Below are positions 1 through 5,913 of a stretch of DNA of 20,381 nucleotides, piece by piece. Source of the stretch: a virus; IMG/VR virus record IMGVR_UViG_3300031225_000015, positions 1-20,381 of that record. The stretch is one strand, 5' to 3'. The notes beneath the pieces were generated by a model. That model searched no databases. It had not been told where the DNA came from and saw only the letters and a program-made list of their open reading frames with translations. The translations under genes and the position numbers were made by a program. The stretch's first letter is position 1. Each line of letters begins with the position of its first letter.

Positions 1-580
1 CTTTCTCAAAATCGTCTGTGCGTACGCGATCTACAATCCAAGTGTAGTCAAGATCATCGTACACGTCGACTTCGGGCGAGGCGTGAACAGTGCCAAGGAT
101 TGCAACTTTGTGGGGAGCCCCTGCTTGGTTGGCGACGACGACAAGATCACCTTTGCAAAGTTTCGCGGCCAACTCCCACGTGACTTTATAGATGTATTCT
201 TCCATGTCCAACCCAAAGGACACGGCAGCCGTTGTTACGGTAGCTTCGTTCGCCAGAGTTGCCAAAGTATTGTAGTTCATTTTAATTTTCCTTGTTTCTT
301 CGATGAGTGAATAAAATAAAGAATTAGCTTTCCACGTCTCGAACACTGACGCCTCTAGCTTTATCAGCGAGCCTTTCGCCCTACGCCCCCAATCTTCTGT
401 CGTTTCAAGGTAGATCATGTGCCCACTGCACCGTACTTTACAGAGAACTACCTTCTGTTCTTCTTGATTTCCCATGAAAAGGATCGGGTCTCCTGACGCG
501 ATTCTATCAGAAAGAGCTTCAAGGGTTGTCAACGCTTCACCGTTGTGGTATACCCCTTTGTTTATACTTTTTAATTTCAT
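1..580 (-). CDS. Hypothetical phage protein, C-terminus cut by window edge
   Basis: An uninterrupted minus-strand frame starts at ATG 580 and runs off the left edge (193 codons visible). The start overlaps the stop of the upstream gene as ATGA, with GGAGA directly before it and AAGG further upstream. A second in-frame ATG at 280 has a better-placed site (AAGGAAAA, about 7 bases), so the gene may make a shorter product or may be two genes joined in frame. Residues 1-100 form one soluble segment. The part after residue 100 contains KGDLVVV, HKVAILGTVH and DYTWIVDRV, which resembles a recurring family of small phage proteins of unknown function. No catalytic motif or membrane span is visible. 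Function unknown. Confidence 0.7.
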   Translation of the reverse strand, partial: MKLKSINKGVYHNGEALTTLEALSDRIASGDPILFMGNQEEQKVVLCKVRCSGHMIYLETTEDWGRRAKGSLIKLEASVFETWKANSLFYSLIEETRKIKMNYNTLATLANEATVTTAAVSFGLDMEEYIYKVTWELAAKLCKGDLVVVANQAGAPHKVAILGTVHASPEVDVYDDLDYTWIVDRVRTDDFEK

Positions 581-1431
581 TCTCCGGGTACCTTGAATTT
601 AGGAACAGACGTGGGCTTGCCGGATTTCGACTCAAGCCTTTTTAAAAGTTCAGATACTCCCTCCTTTTTAGCAATGATCTCATCGTTGTGCCTTTTGGCG
701 TCTGCAGCGTGCACGATGTTTGCCGGAATACTATTACAGATAGCAAAGTCTGCTTCGGTGGGGACAGCCCCCGGTACTCTGAAGCTCGGAACAGCTTTTT
801 TTGAGCCGCCGTAGGCCGCGACCATTTCCTCTTTAGTTATGGCCGGCCAGAGCGGCACCTTAGTCAGCCAGTCAGGTGTCACTGTTTCGAATTGCGCGGT
901 GCGGAATGCAGGGAGAGTCATTTTGTGGTTGATGTGGGCCTGATAAGCGGCTGTTGTGGGAAGAATATCCCGAAATTCAGGATAGACTACTTTTGGGTGC
1001 GGGGTACCACCTTCTGGTAGCGCCTCCGGAAAGTCAAAGAGAACGTCATAGAGCTTTGCATACTCATGAGGCTTGCCTCTGTTTCTTTCAAAGTTCTCTA
1101 GCATACGTTTCCAACAGCGAAAAAGCCACGTATAATTTTCGCGGCCTTCGCAAAGCCAGTCTAACGCCGGGTCCTCCATGTTGACGCCTGCGAGCATTAC
1201 GTAGCCCATCAGCTGAATTCTTCGGCCACTGCTGTCGAGCGCGTCGGTGTGGTGAACCCACCACTTGCGGTCGTTCCCGTTGTGCTTCACCCACAGAGGT
1301 CCGAAGCCGTCCAATCTGCGGTGGCAGCAGCTCATTAACTGCGCAGCTTCCATCAGCATTTTTGTCAGGTGGATATCACAGAGCTCGTCGGCGGCTCTCT
1401 CTGGGTTTTCGTTTGTGTAGAAAATGTTCAC
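577..1431 (-). CDS. Conserved phage protein of unknown function (MNIF family)
   Basis: A 284-residue soluble protein. Its N-terminus (MNIFYTNENPERAADELCD, then IHLTKMLMEAAQLMS) matches the recurring phage pattern MNIF.LD.DP..AA...CD.HV.KM..E.AQ.L, found in many environmental podo- and myoviruses without an assigned role. Residues 50-160 are rich in Trp, His and Arg (KWWVHHTDAL, NYTWLFRCWKRML). The C-terminal 70 residues look like a less ordered charged tail. The ATG at 1431 overlaps the stop of the helix-turn-helix gene (ATGA), suggesting translational coupling. The conserved Cys, His and Asp of the N-terminal motif could bind a metal or form an active site, but this is a guess. Confidence 0.8.
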   Translation of the reverse strand: MNIFYTNENPERAADELCDIHLTKMLMEAAQLMSCCHRRLDGFGPLWVKHNGNDRKWWVHHTDALDSSGRRIQLMGYVMLAGVNMEDPALDWLCEGRENYTWLFRCWKRMLENFERNRGKPHEYAKLYDVLFDFPEALPEGGTPHPKVVYPEFRDILPTTAAYQAHINHKMTLPAFRTAQFETVTPDWLTKVPLWPAITKEEMVAAYGGSKKAVPSFRVPGAVPTEADFAICNSIPANIVHAADAKRHNDEIIAKKEGVSELLKRLESKSGKPTSVPKFKVPGE

Positions 1432-1649
1432 AAAAGCTCCTTTAAGTCACGAATATCGACGTTGATTCCGAAATACAGACACAGCTTCACAAACGTTGCA
1501 AGCCTGGGCTGGAAGATCATACCCGAGGCCCACCTGTCGTAAGTGCCAACAGAGATGTTTGCGCCAACCGCCACGTCAGTCCGGCACGAGTTTCTGAGCA
1601 GAAGCTGTATGAGGTGAAAAGCTTCGTAGTAACTCATTTTAGTATTCAC
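1428..1649 (-). CDS. Small Cro/XRE-like helix-turn-helix protein
   Basis: A 73-residue protein with the layout of a lambda-repressor-like HTH: TDVAVGANISVGTYDRWASG (residues 24-43) followed by PRLATFVKLCLYFGINV. The S..T..RW..G turn-recognition pattern and the L..L...LGI third helix are typical of Cro/C1 domains. There is nothing outside the DNA-binding domain, so it would act as a small dimeric regulator. The start is GTG 1649, with AGAGG about 6 bases upstream; ATG 1637 is an alternative. It overlaps the membrane-protein gene before it by 11 bases. Targets are unknown; the ATGACT direct repeats at 13999 and 16899 are candidate operators by inference only. Confidence 0.65.
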   Translation of the reverse strand: MNTKMSYYEAFHLIQLLLRNSCRTDVAVGANISVGTYDRWASGMIFQPRLATFVKLCLYFGINVDIRDLKELL

Positions 1650-1884
1650 GGCACACCTCTTTGTATGTGAATTGGGGAACTCCTTCAGTGTTTCTTCCTA
1701 AATATTCAGAAAACTCTGTTGAGCAGATCTCTCGCGGTTGTGAGAAAACGAGTCTTTCCATATGTGTGCCGACTGCAGGCGCAATCACAAAACAGCCAAA
1801 AAGAAGCACCAGGATGCCCCAGGAGTCTTCACTTGAAGGCTGTTTCTGCGCTTCCACCTCTGATAAGCCGCATGACAAACGCAT
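1639..1884 (-). CDS. Small single-span membrane protein
   Basis: An 81-residue protein. The start was placed at ATG 1884, which has AGGAG about 6 bases upstream; TTG 1887 is one codon earlier. One hydrophobic segment (WGILVLLFGCFVIAPAVG, about residues 22-39) follows a short polar N-terminus, and the C-terminal 40 residues are polar. This suggests one membrane span, orientation not determined. It overlaps the preceding gene by 56 bases, more than most junctions here, which lowers confidence slightly, but the frame is closed by a stop that overlaps the next gene's start in the usual way. No family recognised. Confidence 0.55.
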   Translation of the reverse strand: MRLSCGLSEVEAQKQPSSEDSWGILVLLFGCFVIAPAVGTHMERLVFSQPREICSTEFSEYLGRNTEGVPQFTYKEVCREY

Positions 1885-2311
1885 CAAAGTCTCCTTCGTC
1901 TATTTTCTTAAACAGCCAGGTAGCGCTGTAACCGCGCGAGTCTGTTATTATCCATTCGGCGTCTTCATCCTCCGGTGCCTCACAGTCCCCCGGTCCCGCT
2001 CCAGGAAACGTGTGTTGCTTCCAGTCTTTCGCGGGAGTGTACTCACTGATGTGAACCCCGGCGGGTATCCCGCAGATTGTTACGTCGTAATGTATCTTTA
2101 GCTTTTTCGGGGGCTTGGTCTTGTAGACGTAGTGTCTCAGGGCGAGCAGAGCGTCTCTGTACTGTCCCAAAGCTGCACCACGACTTTTTAATTTCAGTTT
2201 ATTCGCGGACTGAAGCCGCCGGAGTCTTTTGTTGAGAGACAACCGCAGCTGATTTAATGGGCTATCCGGGCTACTGCTGATTTTAAACGGAATCCTTATT
2301 TTTTTGGGCAT
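1829..2311 (-). CDS. Hypothetical phage protein
   Basis: A 160-residue protein with a strongly basic N-terminal third (Lys/Arg-rich to about residue 70, for example LNKRLRRLQSANKLKLKSR) and an acidic middle (DCEAPEDEDAEWII). The basic stretch could contact nucleic acid. The middle segment VTICGIPAGVHISEYTPAKD resembles small phage proteins with a two-sheet core, but I cannot name the family. The ATG at 2311 has GAGG 7 bases upstream and overlaps the previous gene by 16 bases. Confidence 0.7.
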   Translation of the reverse strand: MPKKIRIPFKISSSPDSPLNQLRLSLNKRLRRLQSANKLKLKSRGAALGQYRDALLALRHYVYKTKPPKKLKIHYDVTICGIPAGVHISEYTPAKDWKQHTFPGAGPGDCEAPEDEDAEWIITDSRGYSATWLFKKIDEGDFDAFVMRLIRGGSAETAFK

Positions 2312-2610
2312 ACAAAAACCTCAGGGAGTAAAGACAGTTTTTCTAAGTAAAGGCTGACCTTGTCTGAGTCACACCATCCCAAAACTTTGGCATGATGCTT
2401 TTCTTCTTTTAGCAGAGCACCTGTGATGTTACCATTCCTGTCGATAGGCGCAATCTCAAAAAAGCCCTCTGCGCCGCCCATTGAGTTTGAGTCCCTTATA
2501 ACACTGAGCGAATAACCGTTTTTGAAAGTGACGACAAAAGAAGTCTTGTCCCCGAGTGAATTGTCCCAGAGTCTGAGCACCCGCAACGCAACTTCGCTGT
2601 TGAGAATCAT
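2296..2610 (-). CDS. Conserved small phage protein (NGY.LSVIR family)
   Basis: A 104-residue protein containing FKNGYSLSVIRDSNSMGGAE followed by GFFEIAPIDRNG, and near the C-terminus LGWCDSDKVSLYLEKL. This order (NGYG.SV.RG...GG.EGLYE.A.ID....., then LG..........L..I) recurs in small proteins of many unrelated phages whose function is unknown. No catalytic motif is visible. Start and upstream stop overlap as ATGA at 2607-2610, suggesting coupled translation with the HD hydrolase gene. Confidence 0.72.
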   Translation of the reverse strand: MILNSEVALRVLRLWDNSLGDKTSFVVTFKNGYSLSVIRDSNSMGGAEGFFEIAPIDRNGNITGALLKEEKHHAKVLGWCDSDKVSLYLEKLSLLPEVFVCPKK

Positions 2611-3161
2611 AGCGTAAATACCTCAGAAGTCACGTCACTCAGAAAAGTATGCGCGGTCTTTTTCTCTTCCAGGAAGAAAAATAGCGCATTTGCTGGCATG
2701 AGACCGCGTTCCGAGAGCCCATTCAGTATTTTCACACAATGTTGCTGCATGCCTGACAGCGAAGTGTTCCCCAGCGCAACTTCTTCGCGCGCCCACAACC
2801 AGAGGTCTAGCATGTCAACGGCTTTCAACCACTGCTTTTCTGCGCGGTTCAGGTCAAAGGCCGGCGTCAGCTGCTCAAGGAGTATAGTTTCGAATGCTGC
2901 CAATTTCTCTTTTATCTCCGGAAACTGCTGTTTGAGAGGCGTCGGAATGTCTCCTGTCCAACGCTCCGGCACGTCGTGCCAGAGAACTGCCCGGTAGAGC
3001 GTGGGGGAAGGGTTTGGATGCAGAATTGAGATTAATGCCGCCATGTTAAAACTATGGTGGCCAACCGAATATTCTCTGAAAAGCGTTTTAGCGTGGCACC
3101 TGCTAACAAAGGCTGCCTCGCGAATTGCTTTCACTCTGGTGCTTGTCTCAAGCTTTTTCAT
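2607..3161 (-). CDS. HD-domain phosphohydrolase, YfbR-like 5'-nucleotidase
   Basis: A 184-residue protein with a complete metal-binding HD set: RCH (21-23), H35/H36 in the GHHSF motif, H62-D63 in LWHDVPE, and a final Asp at 116 (KAVDMLD). The segment TGDIPTPLK (69-77) is diagnostic for the YfbR/YGK1 group, which removes phosphate from dNMPs. A role in nucleotide pool management during phage replication is likely. The start was set at ATG 3161 because AAAGGA lies 7 bases upstream; a TTG 30 bases earlier has no comparable site. Phage HD enzymes of this superfamily include the dATP triphosphohydrolase DatZ, but no PurZ gene lies in the window, so that reading is not supported. Confidence 0.82.
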   Translation of the reverse strand: MKKLETSTRVKAIREAAFVSRCHAKTLFREYSVGHHSFNMAALISILHPNPSPTLYRAVLWHDVPERWTGDIPTPLKQQFPEIKEKLAAFETILLEQLTPAFDLNRAEKQWLKAVDMLDLWLWAREEVALGNTSLSGMQQHCVKILNGLSERGLMPANALFFFLEEKKTAHTFLSDVTSEVFTL

Positions 3162-3555
3162 CGGAGTTCCTTTTTTCGAAGTAATCTTCAAGAAGTTCGC
3201 AGAAGCGGTATCGAGACTTGCTGAGAGTTTGTTCCACTACGCTAACAACAGCAAGCCCCTGTCGTGCTGGCTCTGAGCGCGCCCTCGAAAACTTTTCAAG
3301 AGAATCGGCGGCAAGATAATACACTGCATCTCCGGTGTCGACCTTAAATAGGGCGTAAGAGCCGTCTTTACCTTGCCCCAGAAAGACCGTGTCGAAAAAC
3401 TCCTCGAGGTCTTCAGGCTCTTTCATAATTTCGCCGGTGTGTGACACTATGGCGTAGCTGATCCTCCCAAGAGGGGCCGGACCTAACTTGAGAGTGTCGT
3501 CGCTGCCGGCGGTAAGGTAGTACGTCCAGTTTCGTTCGTCGATCAGTTTAATCAT
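3148..3555 (-). CDS. Hypothetical phage protein
   Basis: A 135-residue soluble, mildly acidic protein. ATG 3555 was chosen because it overlaps the stop of the upstream gene by 8 bases; the frame extends upstream to 3636, but that part lies inside the coding region of the membrane-protein gene and reads like a shadow. Alternating hydrophobic residues (ISYAIVSHTG, GSYALFKVDTGDAVYYLAAD) suggest a beta-rich N-terminal domain, and the last 35 residues are predicted helical and charged. The ribosome site is weak, so coupling from the upstream gene is likely. Family not recognised. Confidence 0.65.
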   Translation of the reverse strand: MIKLIDERNWTYYLTAGSDDTLKLGPAPLGRISYAIVSHTGEIMKEPEDLEEFFDTVFLGQGKDGSYALFKVDTGDAVYYLAADSLEKFSRARSEPARQGLAVVSVVEQTLSKSRYRFCELLEDYFEKRNSDEKA

Positions 3556-3778
3556 TAGCGAGCACCGCTTGGATATACTGTAAACAAATGTAGCGTCGGC
3601 CCTCAATCTCTGCGTCCATAGCGCACATAGCCGCAATTGGGTCTGCTCCTTCGGTCACCATCTGCAACATCACGTCCTTTGTTTTGAGGTTTGCTGCCAG
3701 AATTGAGCTGACAATCACAATCATAACAGCGGCGAGAGTCACCCATATTACCGCATAAAGCTTATCTTCATTGGCCAT
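3548..3778 (-). CDS. Small membrane protein with Cys-containing C-terminal domain
   Basis: A 76-residue protein from ATG 3778, chosen for the GGAG 7 bases upstream (earlier in-frame ATGs at 3838 and 3790 lack a good site). After seven polar residues comes one membrane span (YAVIWVTLAAVMIVIVSSIL, about residues 8-27). The segment GADPIAAMCAMDAEIEGRRY with a second Cys shortly after resembles small phage membrane proteins that carry a G.DP..A.CA motif. It follows a hairpin at 3802-3820, so it may be the first gene of a lower-expressed segment. Function unknown. Confidence 0.7.
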   Translation of the reverse strand: MANEDKLYAVIWVTLAAVMIVIVSSILAANLKTKDVMLQMVTEGADPIAAMCAMDAEIEGRRYICLQYIQAVLAND

Positions 3779-3801
3779 ATCTTTCTCCATTTTGATTTTA
3801 A

Positions 3802-3820
3802 AGCCCCTATAAAAGGGGCT
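3802..3820 (-). terminator. Terminator-like hairpin after the 114-aa gene
   Basis: AGCCCC and GGGGCT form a perfect 6-bp stem around a 7-base A/T loop, 8 bases after the stop at 3828. On the minus strand it is followed by TTTAAAA, a weak U tract, so termination would be partial. A processing or mRNA-stability hairpin is equally possible. Confidence 0.5.
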
Positions 3821-3827
3821 GTGGTAT

Positions 3828-4172
3828 TTAAAGATCACTCTCGAATTTTTTCCACTCGCCTAAAAGAAACGACTCTCGTCCGAGCTTACTTGCTGGTTCA
3901 TAAGCGCAGCGCTTGGCCAGTTCTGTCTGAATTTTTTTGTGCTGTTCAGGGTGAAGACGCTCCATAATTTGTCGATGCAGGTCCGCGTTTGTGTCCCACC
4001 AAAACTGCTGATCAATCATTTGCCCTGGAGGCCCTTTTGCGGGGCGTTGGGAGGTTACAACCATTTTAGTGTAGAAGCGCAGCGCCTCAATTACGGCCAC
4101 TTGTGCCATTGCCCCGTAGTCGCTGAATTCCATCAATTCTTCTACAAACTCTGTATTACTTTTTGGCTGCAT
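3828..4172 (-). CDS. Conserved phage protein of unknown function (LMEFSDYGAMAQ family)
   Basis: A 114-residue mostly helical protein. Residues 8-33 (EFVEELMEFSDYGAMAQ, then VAVIEALRFY) match a recurring phage pattern, LMEFS..GAL.Q.FVI.AL..Y, seen in hypothetical proteins from several phage groups. The C-terminal half (QFWWDTNADLHRQIMERLH) is more variable. The start at ATG 4172 has AAGGGA about 7 bases upstream and overlaps the 59-aa gene before it by 17 bases. No enzymatic motif is visible. Confidence 0.72.
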   Translation of the reverse strand: MQPKSNTEFVEELMEFSDYGAMAQVAVIEALRFYTKMVVTSQRPAKGPPGQMIDQQFWWDTNADLHRQIMERLHPEQHKKIQTELAKRCAYEPASKLGRESFLLGEWKKFESDL

Positions 4173-4335
4173 TTAAGCTTCCCTTAGGTTGCGGCTTTAG
4201 TTCCATTAGCAGTGCGTCCATCGCCATGACGTCTAAGGGGTCTAAGCGGAGGTCTCTCTTATTTGCCTCAATATGAACATGGCCGTCAAGGCACACACTC
4301 CATAAATGGCCAGAAACGGTTTTATATGTTTGCAT
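4156..4335 (-). CDS. 59-aa hypothetical protein
   Basis: A short frame of 59 codons filling the space between the ligase gene and the 114-aa gene. ATG 4335 has GAGAGG about 6 bases upstream, and the stop overlaps the next start by 17 bases, matching the packing style of the region. The sequence (TVSGHLWSVCLDGHVHIEA, then RDLRLDPLDVMAMDALL) looks like two beta strands followed by a helix. No family recognised. Confidence 0.65.
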   Translation of the reverse strand: MQTYKTVSGHLWSVCLDGHVHIEANKRDLRLDPLDVMAMDALLMELKPQPKGSLNAAKK

Positions 4336-4355
4336 TCTTTACCTCTCTTATTGCA

Positions 4356-5711
4356 TCATGCCATCGCTCTTATGCTGTCGAGTGTGTCGGTGTCGCCCTT
4401 GTCAAACCTGAAGTCACTGAATCTAGGCAGAAATAAAGAAAACGTTTCGCGGTTCTTTGCGTTGATCAGCTCGTTGAACGTCACTTCCATAACTTTTCCT
4501 TCGTAAATGGCGTCCCAGTTTCTGTGAATGTCTTCCCGCATCTTGTCGGTGAAGCCCGACACATCTACGTACACTAAGCCGTCGTCCGTTCCGCATCTCA
4601 CGGAGCCAAAGAGTTTTTCGTTTTTGCCGGTGCCAGGCGTGAGCTCGATCATACGCAGGTCGGCTTCATGCTCTGCTTTGATCTTGACTTCGTGTCTTGA
4701 TGTGCCTTTCTTCCAGAGCCCCCGAGGATGCTTAATGACAGTACCTTCCCCGCCATGCTGCATAACCTCCTCCGCGTGCCCTTGCGCGTCCTCGTAAGAG
4801 AAGACTGTGCGATACTCCACGAAAGAAACGACGGTCAGATTAACGGAGAGGAGATGATTTTGAAGGGTCTGCTTACGTCTAGTTTGAGGGTCTTCGTGAA
4901 CACCTTCGGCGGCAGCGCTGAGAGGGATCGCATCCCAAAGGGTGTAAGTAATCGAGCAGCCTTCCGGCAATTCGTCACGGCCTTTCAGAAGACTATTGAA
5001 AATGCCGTTGCTGGCCTTCCTACGCATCAGAACGCCCCCACGCATTATTCCCAGCTCCCCCGAGTAACGCATGCTGTCTTTCAGGAATAGTAGCTCTCTT
5101 CTCAATGCCTGCCACGCGGGACCGGTCATGTCGAATTTCTGTCCCGCTCTAGTGTGCAGCTGCGGCAAAAGGTCTGGGTCCTTGGGAATGCTCAAATTAG
5201 CGAACATGCCGTCCATCTTGACTTGACTATCAACGCCTTCCTCCCAAGGCCACTCACCAAGGTTTACGTGCTTCGGTAAAGAGCAACGCATATACGGAAA
5301 CGCCGGGATAATCCCCTTTCCGAGAGCCCTCTTGGCAGCCTTGTTCACGATAGCCGCTCCAATTCCGGCGCGTAGGTCTTTGTTTAAGATCCTTTTGAGA
5401 AGTTCTTGCGAGGACGCTCTCAGCACCCTGAATTCGGCCTCCAGAACTTCATGTGCCACATGGCCTGTCAGCCGGCGAGTCGAGAGGTCGTCTAGCGTCC
5501 TCCAGGTGCCTTCGTCGAAGCACCCCTGGCCAGCCCCCACGAGCGGCGTTTGAAGGATGCCGTAGGTCACCAGAGGGTCCAGGGCAGCGACGAGCACGCG
5601 CCGAAACTCGTCCTGCGGCAGCATCGCCGCCAAGAGCTCTTCTTTTTGTTTTGTGGAAGAAGTTGAGTTGATATATTCAATAACATCAAAGATATCTTCG
5701 GAATTCTGCAT
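4356..5711 (-). CDS. ATP-dependent DNA ligase
   Basis: A 451-residue ligase of the nucleotidyltransferase superfamily, close in size to T4 gp30. Residues 1-150 form an N-terminal helical domain. The adenylated lysine is K165 in motif I (QVKMDG). Motif IV is EGTVIKH (322-328) and motif V is HEVKIKAE (340-347). The C-terminal OB-fold includes KLFGSVRCGTDDG and ends with the ligase signature NRETFSLFLPRFSDFRFDK. All key residues are present, so the enzyme is probably active and seals nicks between lagging-strand fragments, together with the phage polymerase, exonuclease and primase-helicase encoded upstream. The ATG at 5711 has AAAGG about 8 bases upstream. Confidence 0.93.
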   Translation of the reverse strand: MQNSEDIFDVIEYINSTSSTKQKEELLAAMLPQDEFRRVLVAALDPLVTYGILQTPLVGAGQGCFDEGTWRTLDDLSTRRLTGHVAHEVLEAEFRVLRASSQELLKRILNKDLRAGIGAAIVNKAAKRALGKGIIPAFPYMRCSLPKHVNLGEWPWEEGVDSQVKMDGMFANLSIPKDPDLLPQLHTRAGQKFDMTGPAWQALRRELLFLKDSMRYSGELGIMRGGVLMRRKASNGIFNSLLKGRDELPEGCSITYTLWDAIPLSAAAEGVHEDPQTRRKQTLQNHLLSVNLTVVSFVEYRTVFSYEDAQGHAEEVMQHGGEGTVIKHPRGLWKKGTSRHEVKIKAEHEADLRMIELTPGTGKNEKLFGSVRCGTDDGLVYVDVSGFTDKMREDIHRNWDAIYEGKVMEVTFNELINAKNRETFSLFLPRFSDFRFDKGDTDTLDSIRAMA

Positions 5712-5715
5712 GAAT

Positions 5716-5913
5716 TTAGCCTTTAAGGTTTTTGATTAACAGCGAGGGCTGACCTCTGTCTAACGGCCAATGGCGCTCTTGACCGCAGTCAACGCAGATC
5801 TTCAAATTCTGCGAGCGGAGTCTCACTACAGTTTCACATTTACAGTATTTCAACGGGATCTCCTTGATCCCAGGGTAGGGTTTTTCCTCCAAGTTGTTTG
5901 AAGTCTTCTTCAT
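5716..5913 (-). CDS. Small zinc-ribbon protein
   Basis: A 65-residue protein with a C-x-C (23, 25) and C-x-x-C (40, 43) pair spaced as in a zinc ribbon, followed by RHWPLDRGQPSLL. That pattern (ribbon, then W.L..GQ.PL) recurs in tiny phage proteins placed next to replication genes. ATG 5913 has AAAGGA about 6 bases upstream but lies 74 bases inside the helicase gene. A TTG at 5853 with AAGGAG 6 bases upstream would give a 45-residue protein starting just before the ribbon and overlapping the helicase by 14 bases, which fits local packing better. Role unknown; nucleic-acid or protein binding is likely. Confidence 0.7.
   Translation of the reverse strand: MKKTSNNLEEKPYPGIKEIPLKYCKCETVVRLRSQNLKICVDCGQERHWPLDRGQPSLLIKNLKG

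Noticed and set aside
2607-3161. DatZ-type dATPase and a 2-aminoadenine (Z) genome
   Set aside because: The TGDIPTP signature favours YfbR-like enzymes, and no PurZ or MazZ gene is present in the window.
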